In this document: positions 27,615 to 36,775 of the stretch, one piece after another
Numbering within the stretch: the stretch's first letter is position 1
Layout of the letters: every line of letters starts with the position of its first letter
NCBI GenBank assembly: GCA_025966315.1
Contig: JAOPUZ010000051.1
Coordinates: 231,468 to 295,467 of the forward strand
Direction of reading: 5' to 3'
Source of the DNA: Frankiales bacterium
GTDB taxonomy: Bacteria > Actinomycetota > Actinomycetes > Mycobacteriales > Jatrophihabitantaceae
Length of the DNA stretch: 64,000 bases
Notes under the pieces: generated by a model
What the model saw: only the letters and a program-made list of their open reading frames with translations
The model's database searches: none
Told to the model about the DNA's origin: nothing
Made by a program: the position numbers and the translations under genes

Positions 27615-29494
27615 TGACCCAACCGGATGCCGAGCCGCTTACGCCGCCGGCTACTGAGGAATGGCGCGGTTACTACGAGGATCAGCGCGAGCAGGACGCC
27701 GAGCTGGAACGGGCCCATGAAGGCCGGCCGCACCTGGACCGCGAAGCGCGGTTGCTGCTGCGGGAGCTGCTCCGGCCCCATCGACGCCAGATCCAGATCT
27801 TGTTGCTGCTCGCGCTCGGCCAGGTCAGCGCGACCATGGCGGCCCCGTGGCTGATCGGGCTGGCCATCGACCGCGGCATGCCCGCGGCCCTGGATGGTCA
27901 CTACCGCACGCTGGCCCAGCTCACCGGGGCCCTCGTGGTGGCCGCGGGCACGTCGGGCGTCCTGCAGTGGCTGTTCCTGCGGCGCACCGGCAAGGTCGGC
28001 CAGGCGCTGCTGTTCGATCTGCGGCTGCGGGTATTCGATCACGCCCAGAAGCTGTCGGTGTCCTGGCACGAGAAGTTCACCTCGGGACGGGTGATCAGCC
28101 GGCTGACCTCCGATGTCGACACCCTGCGCGAACTGCTGGACGCCAGCCTGGACGGGCTGCTGCTGGCGGTCCTGAACATCATCGTCATCTCAGTGCTGAT
28201 GCTGGTGCTGGATCCCTGGCTGGCGCTGATCGCGCTGAGCGCAATGGTGCCGTTGTTCCTGCTGTTCCGGTGGTTCTCGGCGCGCTCGACGATAGCGTTC
28301 CGGCGCACCCGCGAGACCGTGGCCCTGCTGATCGTCCAGTTCGTCGAGACGTTCAACGGGATCCGGGCCGTCCAAGCGTTCCGGCGCGAGCGGCGTAACG
28401 ACGCCATCTTCGCCGGGCTGAACGCCGACTACCGCGAGGCGAACCGGGCGGTGTTCGCGCTGCACATGATCTTCATCCCGGGCGTCACGCTGATCGGCAA
28501 CGTAGCAACCGTGGTGGTGCTGTTCGTCGGCGGTTTGCGGGTCGGGCACGGCGGCCTGGAGCTCGGCGTGCTGACGGCTTTCCTGTTGTATCTGCGGGAA
28601 TTCTACGGCCCGATGGAGGACGTCGCGGTCTTCTTCAACTCGTTGCAGTCGGCCACCGCGGCCCTGGAGAAACTGGCCCGGGTGCTGGCCGAGGAGCCGT
28701 CCGTGCCCGACCCCGCGGTGCCGGCGGTCTTGGTCCAGCCGGTGCGCGGTGAGATCCGCTTCGAGCAGGTGCGTTTCGGATACGACACCGCCGAAGCACA
28801 CCAGACCATTGTGTTGCCCGACCTCAACCTCGTGATCCCGGCGGGCCAAACCGTTGCCCTCGTCGGCGAGACGGGGGCCGGCAAGACCACCATCGCCAAG
28901 CTCATCAGCCGGTTCTACGATCCGACGAGCGGAGTGGTGTCCCTGGACGGGGTGCCGCTGACCGCGTTGGCCGAACCCGAGCTGCGGCGGGCGATCGTGA
29001 TGATCACCCAGGACGGCTTCCTGTTCTCGGGCTCGGTGGCCGACAACATCGCGTTCGGCCGACCCGGCGCCAGCCGAGCCGACATCGTCGCGGCGGCCCA
29101 GGCGGTGGGCGCGGACGGGTTCATCCAGCAATTGCCGGCCGGTTACGACACCGACGTCCGCAAGCGAGGCGGTCGGTTGTCGGCCGGGCAGCGCCAGTTG
29201 GTGGCCTTCGCCCGGGCCTTCCTGGCCGATCCGGCGGTGTTGATCCTGGACGAAGCGACCTCGTCGCTGGACATCCCGACCGAGCGGTTGGTGCAGCGCG
29301 CGCTGCGAACCGTGCTGCACGGCCGGACGGCAATGATCATCGCGCACCGGCTGTCGACGGTAGAGATCGCCGACCGGGTGCTGGTGCTGGACGCCGGGCG
29401 CATTGCCGAGGACGGCGAACCCGTCGATCTGGTGGACCTGACCGACGGGCGATTCGCGGCGCTGCACGACGCGTGGCGAGATTCCCTTATCTAA
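27614..29494 (+). CDS. ABC exporter half-transporter, NBD with catalytic Glu
   Basis: 626 residues: a hydrophilic N-terminal extension of about 60 residues (YYEDQREQDAELERAHEG), six membrane helices, and an NBD. Walker A is GETGAGKTT, the signature is the variant LSAGQRQL and Walker B is LILDEATSSLD with the catalytic Glu; the H-loop is IAHRLST. It complements the partner: in a head-to-tail dimer one composite site gets Glu plus LSGGQ and the other gets Asp plus LSAGQ. This is the expected asymmetric heterodimer. Transcription ends at a very strong hairpin 8 bases after the stop. Confidence 0.94.
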   Translation: MTQPDAEPLTPPATEEWRGYYEDQREQDAELERAHEGRPHLDREARLLLRELLRPHRRQIQILLLLALGQVSATMAAPWLIGLAIDRGMPAALDGHYRTLAQLTGALVVAAGTSGVLQWLFLRRTGKVGQALLFDLRLRVFDHAQKLSVSWHEKFTSGRVISRLTSDVDTLRELLDASLDGLLLAVLNIIVISVLMLVLDPWLALIALSAMVPLFLLFRWFSARSTIAFRRTRETVALLIVQFVETFNGIRAVQAFRRERRNDAIFAGLNADYREANRAVFALHMIFIPGVTLIGNVATVVVLFVGGLRVGHGGLELGVLTAFLLYLREFYGPMEDVAVFFNSLQSATAALEKLARVLAEEPSVPDPAVPAVLVQPVRGEIRFEQVRFGYDTAEAHQTIVLPDLNLVIPAGQTVALVGETGAGKTTIAKLISRFYDPTSGVVSLDGVPLTALAEPELRRAIVMITQDGFLFSGSVADNIAFGRPGASRADIVAAAQAVGADGFIQQLPAGYDTDVRKRGGRLSAGQRQLVAFARAFLADPAVLILDEATSSLDIPTERLVQRALRTVLHGRTAMIIAHRLSTVEIADRVLVLDAGRIAEDGEPVDLVDLTDGRFAALHDAWRDSLI

Positions 29495-29501
29495 AGACGA
29501 A

Positions 29502-29548
29502 AATCGCGCAACATCTGGCATCTCATACATGCCAGATGTTGCGCGATT
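29502..29548. terminator. Perfect 20-bp inverted repeat, bidirectional terminator
   Basis: Arms 29502-29521 and 29529-29548 are perfect 20-base complements with a seven-base loop. They lie between the convergent ABC exporter (stop 29494) and lon (stop 29556). The A-rich bases on the 5' side help lon transcripts read as U-rich after the stem. It should terminate transcription from both sides. Confidence 0.85.
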
Positions 29549-29555
29549 CGGCTGA

Positions 29556-32003
29556 TTAAGCCGCGAGCACCTCGGCCGCGGCCGCGGCCGGGGTCAGCGC
29601 CAGCTCCAGCACCTCGCTGACGTCGCTGACCGGGTGCACAGTCAGCTGCTCCAGCACCTCGGCGGGCACGTCGTCCAGATCGGGCTCGTTCCGCTTCGGT
29701 ATCAGTACCGTCGTGATCCCGGCCCGGTGGGCGGCCAGCAGTTTCTGCTTGACGCCACCGATCGGCAACACGCGGCCGGTCAGCGAGATCTCGCCGGTCA
29801 TAGCGACATCCGGACGCACCGGGCGACCCGAGAGCAGGGACGCCAGCGCGGTCGTCATCGTCACGCCCGCACTCGGTCCGTCCTTCGGCACCGCACCGGC
29901 CGGCACGTGTATGTGCACGCCCCGATCGGCCAGTTGCTTGACCGGCAGCCCGAGCCGGTTACCGTGCGCCCGCAGGTAGGACAGCGCGATTTGTGCGCTC
30001 TCCTTCATCACGTCGCCCAGCTGCCCGGTTAAGGTCACGCCGGAGGCGCCGGATCCCTCTTCGGCCAGCGACGCTTCGATGAACAGCACGTCGCCACCCG
30101 CACCGGTGACCGCGAGACCGGTGGCTACTCCGGCCACGCCGGTGCGCTCGGCCGATTCCGGTGTGTGCCGGGGCCGGCCCAACAAGCCACGCAGATCGGC
30201 CGCGGTGACCACGGTCGGCTCCAATGCTTCATCGGAAACCGCCGAAGACGCTGCCTGCGCCGCGATCTTTCGCAGGATGCGCGCGAGCTGACGTTCCAGA
30301 TCACGCACGCCCGCCTCGCGGGTGTACTCGGCGGCCAGCACAGCCAGCGCATCCGATTCGATGCTGGCTTCCTCCGGGGTGAGGCCGGCACGCTCCAACT
30401 GCCGGGGCAGCAGGTGCGAACGGGCGATCTCGACCTTCTCGTGCTCGGTGTAGCCGTCCAGCGTCACCAGTTCCATCCGGTCCAGCAACGGTCCGGGGAT
30501 GGAGTCGATCACGTTGGCGGTGGCCAGGAAGAGCACGTCGGACAGGTCCAGTTCGACCTCCAGGTAGTGATCCCGGAAGGTGTGGTTCTGCGCCGGGTCC
30601 AGCACCTCGAGCAGGGCGGCCGTGGGATCGCCACGGTAGTCCGAGCCGAGCTTGTCGACCTCATCCAACAGCACGACGGGGTTCATCGAGCCGGCTTCGG
30701 AGATCGCGCGCACGATGCGGCCGGGCAGGGCTCCGACGTAGGTACGCCGGTGACCACGGATCTCGGCCTCGTCCCGTACGCCACCCAGCGAGACCCGGAC
30801 GAACTTACGGCCCATGGCGCGCGCCACTGATTCACCGAGCGAGGTTTTACCAACGCCGGGCGGACCAACCAGGGCCAGCACGGCACCACTGCGGCGGCCT
30901 TCGACCACGCCCAAGCCCCGTTCGGCCCGACGCTTGCGGACAGCCAGGTACTCCACGATCCGATCCTTGACGTCGGACAGGCCGGCGTGATCGGCGTCGA
31001 GGATGGCTCGCGCCTCGGCCAGGTCGTACACGTCGTCGCTGCGGGTGTTCCACGGCAACTCGAGCACGGTGTCCAGCCAGGTGCGGATCCAGCCGACCTC
31101 AGGGGATTGATCGGAGGTGCGCTCCAACTTGTCGACCTCGGTCAGGGCTGCTTCGGCCACCTTCGGCGGCAGGTCGGCCGCCTCCACGCGCGAGCGGTAG
31201 TCCTTCTCCTCGGTGACGGTGCCGCCGTTGAGCTCGGCCAGTTCGCGCCGGACGGCCGCCAGTTGCTGGCGGAGCAGAAACTCGCGTTGCTGCTTGTCCA
31301 TGCCTTCCTGGACGTCCTTGCGGATGGTCTCGGCGACGTCGAGCTCAGCCAGGTGTTCCCGGCTCCAGCCGACCAGCTTGGTCAGCCGCTCGGTGACGTC
31401 CGCGGTTTCGAGCAGCCAGACCTTCTGCTCGCCGCTGAGGTACCCCGCGTAGCCCGCGAGGTCGGCCAGCGTGGACGGGTCGGTGATGGACTGCACGGAG
31501 TCGACGAACTGCCACGCTCCCCGCTGCTGCAGGATCGTGGTGGCCAGCGTCTTGTATTCGCGGGCCAGTTCGTTCAGCGCCGCGCGGTCGCCGTCCAGCC
31601 CGGTTGCCGGCAGCGTGCGGGTCTGCACCCACAAGGCCGCGCCGGGACCGCCGGTGGCGGTTCCGATCCGCACCCGGTCGACACCACGCAACACCGCGGC
31701 GGACTCGCCGCCACGTACCCGGCCGATCTGCTCGATCACGGCTCGGGTACCGACGGAGGCGTACTTGCCTTCCAGCCGAGGGACCAGAACCACGTACGCA
31801 TCGGCAGATTCGCCGTTTGCGGCGTCCGCCGCGTTTGCGGCTTGGGCCGCGTCAACCGCGGCGCGGGTTTCGTTGTCGGACAACGCCAACGGCACAACCA
31901 TGCCCGGCAGTACGACGACATCGTCTATGGGAAGCAGCGGCAGCTTCGGGGCAGCCGCGGATTCGGAAGTTTCGGGTTCCGAAGAATCTTTGAAATCTGT
32001 CAT
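29556..32003 (-). CDS. lon: Lon ATP-dependent protease
   Basis: 815 residues from ATG 32003 (MTDFKDSSEP), which has GTGGAGTG upstream. The N-terminal LON substrate-binding domain (PLLPIDDVVVLPGMVVPLALS) is followed by a coiled region, an AAA+ domain (Walker A GPPGVGKTS, Walker B VVLLDEVDKLG) and a C-terminal protease domain with the catalytic Ser in PKDGPSAGVT and Lys in GGVKQKLLAAHRAG. It degrades misfolded and regulatory proteins. Many actinobacteria lack Lon and rely on the proteasome and Clp. A HAIR operator just upstream indicates heat-shock control by HspR. Confidence 0.96.
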   Translation of the reverse strand: MTDFKDSSEPETSESAAAPKLPLLPIDDVVVLPGMVVPLALSDNETRAAVDAAQAANAADAANGESADAYVVLVPRLEGKYASVGTRAVIEQIGRVRGGESAAVLRGVDRVRIGTATGGPGAALWVQTRTLPATGLDGDRAALNELAREYKTLATTILQQRGAWQFVDSVQSITDPSTLADLAGYAGYLSGEQKVWLLETADVTERLTKLVGWSREHLAELDVAETIRKDVQEGMDKQQREFLLRQQLAAVRRELAELNGGTVTEEKDYRSRVEAADLPPKVAEAALTEVDKLERTSDQSPEVGWIRTWLDTVLELPWNTRSDDVYDLAEARAILDADHAGLSDVKDRIVEYLAVRKRRAERGLGVVEGRRSGAVLALVGPPGVGKTSLGESVARAMGRKFVRVSLGGVRDEAEIRGHRRTYVGALPGRIVRAISEAGSMNPVVLLDEVDKLGSDYRGDPTAALLEVLDPAQNHTFRDHYLEVELDLSDVLFLATANVIDSIPGPLLDRMELVTLDGYTEHEKVEIARSHLLPRQLERAGLTPEEASIESDALAVLAAEYTREAGVRDLERQLARILRKIAAQAASSAVSDEALEPTVVTAADLRGLLGRPRHTPESAERTGVAGVATGLAVTGAGGDVLFIEASLAEEGSGASGVTLTGQLGDVMKESAQIALSYLRAHGNRLGLPVKQLADRGVHIHVPAGAVPKDGPSAGVTMTTALASLLSGRPVRPDVAMTGEISLTGRVLPIGGVKQKLLAAHRAGITTVLIPKRNEPDLDDVPAEVLEQLTVHPVSDVSEVLELALTPAAAAAEVLAA

Positions 32004-32021
32004 GTCACACTCCACGAGAAA

Positions 32022-32042
32022 GTTGAGTCACTATCACTCAAC
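32022..32042 (-). promoter_or_regulatory. HAIR operator (HspR-associated inverted repeat) of lon
   Basis: GTTGAGT-N7-ACTCAAC at 32022-32042, a perfect seven-base inverted repeat with a seven-base spacer. The HspR site consensus is CTTGAGT-N7-ACTCAAG; only the outermost, symmetric pair differs. It sits 18 bases before the lon ATG, inside the promoter or leader. This matches known HspR repression of lon in Streptomyces. hspR itself is not in the window. Confidence 0.85.
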
Positions 32043-32112
32043 CTCGCCGACCGCGGTTTTGTTTCACCGACGGGCGCGCAGAATTTCGCTGAGAGCGATC
32101 AGCGGCCCGGGC

Positions 32113-32916
32113 CTATGCCGAACCGCTGAGATAGGCCAGCGCGACGGCTGCGGCGGTGGCTACGTTGAGCGAGTCCACGCCGGTCGCCATCGGGATCCGG
32201 ACCCGCCGATCCGCCGCGTCCAGCGCGGCGCCGGACAGCCCCGGTCCTTCCGCCCCGAGCAGGACGGCCCACCGATCCGGCGCCCCGATCGAGCGAAGCA
32301 GCTCGGCCTGCGGGTTCGGGGTGAGGGCCAGCACGCTCACTCCGGCGGCCTGCAACCCGGCCAGGGACGCCGGCCACGGATCGTCCAGCACCGCAAAGGG
32401 CACGGCGAAGACATGCCCCATCGACACCCGCACGCTGCGCCGGTACAGCGGGTCCGCGCAATGGGCGTCGAGCAGGATGCCGTTTACGCCGAACGCGGCC
32501 GCGTTACGGAACAGCGCGCCCAGATTCTCGAAATCGTTGATCGTCTCCAGGACGAGGAAGCACCGGCCGGCCGCAATCACGTCGGCCGCCGCCTTGGCCG
32601 GTGGCCGGTCGGCCGCGGCCAGCACGCCCCGGGTCACCCGAAAGCCGACCGCCTCGGACAGCGTCCACTTGTCGACCTCGTAGATCGATGGCGGATGCGG
32701 CAACGTCTCGAGGGCCGGGCGCAAGGCAGCGAGCTTGGCCGGTACCCCGACCACCGCCCGCACCGGGTAAGGCGAACGCAGCAACCGCTCGACGACGTTG
32801 ACGCCCTCGGCAATGGCCAGCGACTGGCGGCCCGCCGCGTCGGCGGCCATCAGATCACGGAAATCGTCCAGCCGCGGATCACTGGGATCGGCCACGGCCA
32901 CGATGTTGGGCGTCAA
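32113..32916 (-). CDS. TrmH/SpoU-family RNA 2'-O-methyltransferase
   Basis: 267 residues from TTG 32916, which overlaps the MFS stop by four bases (TTGA); the longer frame to 33009 lies inside the MFS gene. The SpoU signatures are complete: motif 1 NDFENLGALFRNAAAFG, motif 2 WAVLLGAEGPGLS and motif 3 VDSLNVATAAAVALAYL. This is a knotted SAM-dependent methyltransferase acting on rRNA or tRNA ribose. Last gene of the marR-MFS-trmH operon. From memory, the same marR-trmH neighbourhood occurs in mycobacteria. Confidence 0.92.
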   Translation of the reverse strand: MTPNIVAVADPSDPRLDDFRDLMAADAAGRQSLAIAEGVNVVERLLRSPYPVRAVVGVPAKLAALRPALETLPHPPSIYEVDKWTLSEAVGFRVTRGVLAAADRPPAKAAADVIAAGRCFLVLETINDFENLGALFRNAAAFGVNGILLDAHCADPLYRRSVRVSMGHVFAVPFAVLDDPWPASLAGLQAAGVSVLALTPNPQAELLRSIGAPDRWAVLLGAEGPGLSGAALDAADRRVRIPMATGVDSLNVATAAAVALAYLSGSA

Positions 32917-34292
32917 ACTGCGCCCAGACCGCGGTGTGCCTCCCCGAATCGGAGCCGGCCGCGGGCCAGCAGGTCGCTCACCGTAACGTGACGCTGCCGG
33001 CCGAGCCACACCCCGAGCACCAGCGCGCTGACCAGCGAGATCACGCCGCCGCCCAGCATCCCCCAGCGCGGGCCGACCACCGAGGCCAGCCAGCCGACGA
33101 TCGGGGCTCCGAGCGGCGTTCCGCCGAGGAAGCAGATCAGGTAGAGCCCCATCACCCGGCCGCGCATCGTCGGCTCGACGCCCAGTTGCACCGTCGCGTT
33201 GCAGGACTGGGCAAAGGTGATCATGGCCAGCCCGGCCGGTACCAACATCAGCGCCGTCAAGTCGAAGCTGGGCATCACCGACGCCGCGATCTCGGTGACC
33301 CCGAAGGCGATCGAGGCGCAGATCAGAAAGAATCTGGTCGGCCGGCGGCGTCGGAAGGTGGCCGCCAGCGCACCAAGGGTGGCTCCCACGGCCAGCGAGG
33401 TGGACAGCAGGCCGAACGAGTCTGCCCCGCGCAGGAAGACCTGTTTGGCCATCAAAGCGATGGTGATCTGGTAGTTCATGCCGAACGTGCCGATGATGAA
33501 GACCAGCAGCATCGGCAACACCAGATCGGAGCGGGCCCGCACGTAACGGAGGGCGTCCCGGTACTGGCCCGGGGCACGATCAACCGGTTTGGACGGAAAC
33601 AGCTCGGCCGTGCGCATCAGCGTGAGTCCGAGCAGCACGGCCATGGTCGAGGTCGCGTTGCCGATGAACGCCCAGCCGGTGCCGACCGCCGAGATGACGA
33701 TGCCGGCCACCGCCGGTCCGAGAATTCGGGCCAGGTTGAACGCGGTCGAGTTGAGGGCTACCGCATTCGGCAGGTCGGCCGGGCCCACCATCTCGACCAC
33801 GAAGGATTGCCGGATCGGGGTGTCGATCGACGAGATAACCCCCAAGGCCCCGGCCAGTACGAACACATGCCACAACTGCACGTGCCCGGACACATCGAGC
33901 AGGCCGAGCAGCAGGGCGACCAGGCCCATGCCGGTCTGGGTCATCAACAGCAGCCGGCGCTTGTTGCCGCGATCGGCCAACGCCCCGCCGTACATCGACA
34001 GCAGCAGGGACGGCAGGAACTGTAGGGCGGTGACGACACCGAGCGCGGTGCCGGAGTTGGTGAGTTGGAGGACCAACCAGTCCTGGGCCACCCGTTGCGC
34101 CCAGGTCCCGGTCAGCGAGATCAGCTGGCCCGAGAAGTACAGCCGGTAGTTGCGAACGCGCAGCGAGCGGAACGGACCCGTCCGCTCCTTGGCCGGCGCT
34201 TCCGGTTCGGTGATCGGGCTGGTGGGCCGTGCTTCGTCGTGCGGCGAGCCGGGTACGACGTGTGCGGTAGGACTACTAGCGGTACGACTCAC
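32913..34292 (-). CDS. MFS transporter (drug/EntS type)
   Basis: 459 residues, GTG start overlapping the marR stop (GTGA). About 35 hydrophilic residues precede twelve hydrophobic helices. MFS_3 features are present: LRVRNYRLYFSGQLISLTGTWAQRVAQDWLVLQLT at the first helix and SMYGGALADRGNKRR in loop 2-3. It is a probable effluxer under MarR control. Middle gene of a coupled three-gene operon (marR-MFS-trmH). Confidence 0.9.
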   Translation of the reverse strand: MSRTASSPTAHVVPGSPHDEARPTSPITEPEAPAKERTGPFRSLRVRNYRLYFSGQLISLTGTWAQRVAQDWLVLQLTNSGTALGVVTALQFLPSLLLSMYGGALADRGNKRRLLLMTQTGMGLVALLLGLLDVSGHVQLWHVFVLAGALGVISSIDTPIRQSFVVEMVGPADLPNAVALNSTAFNLARILGPAVAGIVISAVGTGWAFIGNATSTMAVLLGLTLMRTAELFPSKPVDRAPGQYRDALRYVRARSDLVLPMLLVFIIGTFGMNYQITIALMAKQVFLRGADSFGLLSTSLAVGATLGALAATFRRRRPTRFFLICASIAFGVTEIAASVMPSFDLTALMLVPAGLAMITFAQSCNATVQLGVEPTMRGRVMGLYLICFLGGTPLGAPIVGWLASVVGPRWGMLGGGVISLVSALVLGVWLGRQRHVTVSDLLARGRLRFGEAHRGLGAV

Positions 34293-34732
34293 TCAGAGCC
34301 CAACCGATCCAGGACGTCGATCGCGTCCCGCAGCAGATCCCGATCCGCCACCGACATCTCGCTCAGCCGCATGGCCAGCCATTCGTCGCGGGCCCGGGTC
34401 TCTTCGTCGATCAATTCCCGGCCGGACTCGGTGATGGTGATGATGGACTGCCGGCGGTCGTCGGGATGCGACATCCGCTCGATCCAGCCGTTTGCCTCCA
34501 GCGAAGCGAGGATCTTGGTCATGGACGGCGGTTGCATCTGCTCGGCCGCCGCGACTTCGCCCGCACTGAGCGGGCCGTACTTCTTGACCGTGGTCAACGC
34601 CGACAGCTGCGACAGCGTCACCGCGGTATTCACCCGTTGGGACCGGAGCCGGCGCACCACCCGCATCAGCGACAAGCGCAACGCCGAGGTCAACTCGTCG
34701 TTCGTCAGCTCGGTCTGCCCTGGACCTGTCAC
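34289..34732 (-). CDS. MarR family transcriptional regulator
   Basis: 147 residues from GTG 34732; the TTG at 34753 lies in the operator and would add only LAKLTT. Winged-helix layout: LSQLSALTTVKKYGPLSAGEVAAAEQMQPPSMTKILASLEANGWIERMSHPDDRRQSIITITESG, with the wing DDRRQ. It probably represses its own operon, which includes an MFS efflux gene, until a ligand binds. The GTG seems to begin the transcript: TAAACT, a -10-like hexamer, ends seven bases upstream, so the mRNA may be leaderless. Confidence 0.9.
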   Translation of the reverse strand: MTGPGQTELTNDELTSALRLSLMRVVRRLRSQRVNTAVTLSQLSALTTVKKYGPLSAGEVAAAEQMQPPSMTKILASLEANGWIERMSHPDDRRQSIITITESGRELIDEETRARDEWLAMRLSEMSVADRDLLRDAIDVLDRLGSE

Positions 34733-34734
34733 AG

Positions 34735-34753
34735 TTGTTAGTTTAGCTAACAA
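34735..34753. promoter_or_regulatory. MarR-type operator overlapping the marR promoter
   Basis: TTGTTAG (34735-34741), a five-base spacer, and CTAACAA (34747-34753) form a perfect inverted repeat. It covers the -10-like TAAACT and ends two bases before the proposed GTG start of marR. Such a site explains autoregulation of the marR-MFS-trmH operon. Confidence 0.7.
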
Positions 34754-34797
34754 TCTTGTTGGAAGCTAGTCTCACATTATCGGCCGAGGATAGGCGG

Positions 34798-36312
34798 TCA
34801 GCTGATGTGCAGCAGGGTCTTGAGGGGCTCGATCGCGAAGTAGATCGCAAAGAAAGCCGACACGGCCCACATCAGTGGATGAACCGTGCGGGCTCGTCCG
34901 GCCGCCACCTGCAGCACGGCGTAACTGATGAAGCCGGCTCCGACGCCATTGGTGATCGAGTAGGTGAACGGCATCAGCACGATGGTCAGAAACGCCGGCA
35001 CCGCGATGGCGAAATCCGAGAAATCGATGTTGCGGATCTGGCTCATGAGCAGCACGCCCACCACGACCAACGCCGGCGTGGCCGCTTCCGAGGGGACGAA
35101 CTGCGCCAACGGCGCCAGGAACACCGTGACCGCGAACAGCGCGCCGCTGGTGACGGCCGCCAGCCCGGTCCGCGCGCCATCACCGATCCCCGACGCCGAC
35201 TCCACGTACGTGGTGGCCGAGGATGCCCCCGCCGCACCGCCGGCCACCGCGGCCAGCCCGTCGACCAGCAGCACGCTCTGGATGTTGGGCAATTGGCCCT
35301 GCTCGTCCAGCAGGTGCGCTTCGCTGCCCAGCCCGATCGTGGTGCCCATCACGTCGAAGAAATCGCTCAGCACCAAGGAGAACACGATCACGATCCCGGA
35401 GATGATTCCGACCGCCGAGAACCCGCCGCCGAGCGAGAAATGACCGATCAGCGAGAAGTCCGGCGCCCCAAATTTCTTGCCCGAGAAGGACGGCACGTTC
35501 AGCGCCCACCCCTTGGGATTGACGACCTTCCCACTGGCATCGGTCTGCGACCCGATATGCCCGATCGCTTCGATGATCACCGCCAGCACGGTCGCGGCGA
35601 GGATGCCGATCAGGATCGCGCCGCGGACCTTGCGGACCATCAGGACCGCGATCAGCAGCACGCCGACCACGAATACCAGGGTCGGCCAGCCGTCCAGTTG
35701 ACCGCCCACGCCGATCTCGACCGGAGTGCCGGCACCGGCCCGCACAAAGCCCGCGTCGACCAGGCCGATCAGCGCGATGAACAGGCCGATCCCGACGGCG
35801 ATAGCGCTCTTCAGCGGGGCGGGAATGGCCCGGAACACCGCCACCCGGAATCCGGTCAGCACCAGCGCGGTGATCACCAGACCCTCGAGGACGACCATTC
35901 CCATCGCGGCCGGCCAGGACATCTTGGTCGCGACCTGAAAGGCCACGAACGCGTTCAGCCCCAGGCCGGTGGCCAGCGCGAACGGGTACCGGCCGAACAC
36001 TCCCATCGCGATCGTGAGCACGCACGCCACCAGCGCGGTCACCGCCGCGATCGCGGCCAACGCCGGCGCTTGGCCGCCGCCGAGGAAGTTGCCGTCGGCG
36101 TCCTTGGCCGTGCCGATGATCAGCGGGTTCAGCACCACGATGTACACCATCGTCACGAAGGTGACCAGGCCGCCGCGCAGCTCGGTGCCGACCGAGGATC
36201 CCCGTTCGCTGATCTGGAAATAACGGTCGAGGCCAGAGCCCGAGCCGCCGCCGACACTGCTGGCGCGACCGGGCGGAGTCGAGGAGGATGTCGCCGGCGT
36301 TTCGGTGCTCAA
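34798..36312 (-). CDS. NCS2-family purine permease (AzgA/PbuG type)
   Basis: 504 residues from TTG 36312, with AGGAG six bases upstream; the longer frame continues upstream without a plausible start. About 12-14 hydrophobic segments. The family motifs are TFVTMVYIVVLNPLIIG at the first helix, GLGLNAFVAF, and a late FFDVMGTTIGLG with SATTYVESASGIGDGARTGL. AzgA/PbuG members import hypoxanthine, guanine or adenine by H+ symport; which purine is not shown. It is divergent from the DUF2530 gene. Confidence 0.93.
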   Translation of the reverse strand: MSTETPATSSSTPPGRASSVGGGSGSGLDRYFQISERGSSVGTELRGGLVTFVTMVYIVVLNPLIIGTAKDADGNFLGGGQAPALAAIAAVTALVACVLTIAMGVFGRYPFALATGLGLNAFVAFQVATKMSWPAAMGMVVLEGLVITALVLTGFRVAVFRAIPAPLKSAIAVGIGLFIALIGLVDAGFVRAGAGTPVEIGVGGQLDGWPTLVFVVGVLLIAVLMVRKVRGAILIGILAATVLAVIIEAIGHIGSQTDASGKVVNPKGWALNVPSFSGKKFGAPDFSLIGHFSLGGGFSAVGIISGIVIVFSLVLSDFFDVMGTTIGLGSEAHLLDEQGQLPNIQSVLLVDGLAAVAGGAAGASSATTYVESASGIGDGARTGLAAVTSGALFAVTVFLAPLAQFVPSEAATPALVVVGVLLMSQIRNIDFSDFAIAVPAFLTIVLMPFTYSITNGVGAGFISYAVLQVAAGRARTVHPLMWAVSAFFAIYFAIEPLKTLLHIS

Positions 36313-36415
36313 TGCCTGCTCCTGACGAGAGGTGGCGCTGGAGATCGCGGACGAGACCCTCTCAGGTCCCGGTGACCGGAATGTTTCGGCCTCCGAGCCG
36401 GTAGCCTGCCGAACT

Positions 36416-36775
36416 GTGAGCGGCAGTTCAACTACCGGCGAACATCTCCCGGATCGCGACCGTGCAGGGCCGGTCGAATCGACGGCCGCCGAATCGAGTC
36501 CCGACGCGCGGCAGCTCGGCCCGCCTGGGCAACTCACCGCCGACGAGCGGGCGGCACAGGCCGCCCAGCAGATGCTCACCGTCAACGCCCGGCTGGTGAT
36601 TGCGATCGGGACGGCCCTGTTCTTCGTGGCCTTCGTCGTCCTGCTGGTGTTCTGGAGCTGGTTGGGGCGCCACGATCACCGCGTGTGGCTGTGGACCGCG
36701 CTGACCGGCTGGGTACTGGGCCTGCTGGCCATGCCCTTGATCGGAAAGCACCGGGCAGAAGGTCGGCTTGGCTGA
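36416..36775 (+). CDS. DUF2530-like two-helix membrane protein
   Basis: 119 residues from GTG 36416; about 60 hydrophilic N-terminal residues precede two hydrophobic helices (LVIAIGTALFFVAFVVLLVF and WLWTALTGWVLGLLAMPLIG). It resembles the actinobacterial DUF2530 proteins (a homologue sits near trmH/marR in mycobacteria, from memory). Its stop overlaps the TTG of the pabB-pabC gene by eight bases. Function unknown. Confidence 0.7.
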   Translation: MSGSSTTGEHLPDRDRAGPVESTAAESSPDARQLGPPGQLTADERAAQAAQQMLTVNARLVIAIGTALFFVAFVVLLVFWSWLGRHDHRVWLWTALTGWVLGLLAMPLIGKHRAEGRLG

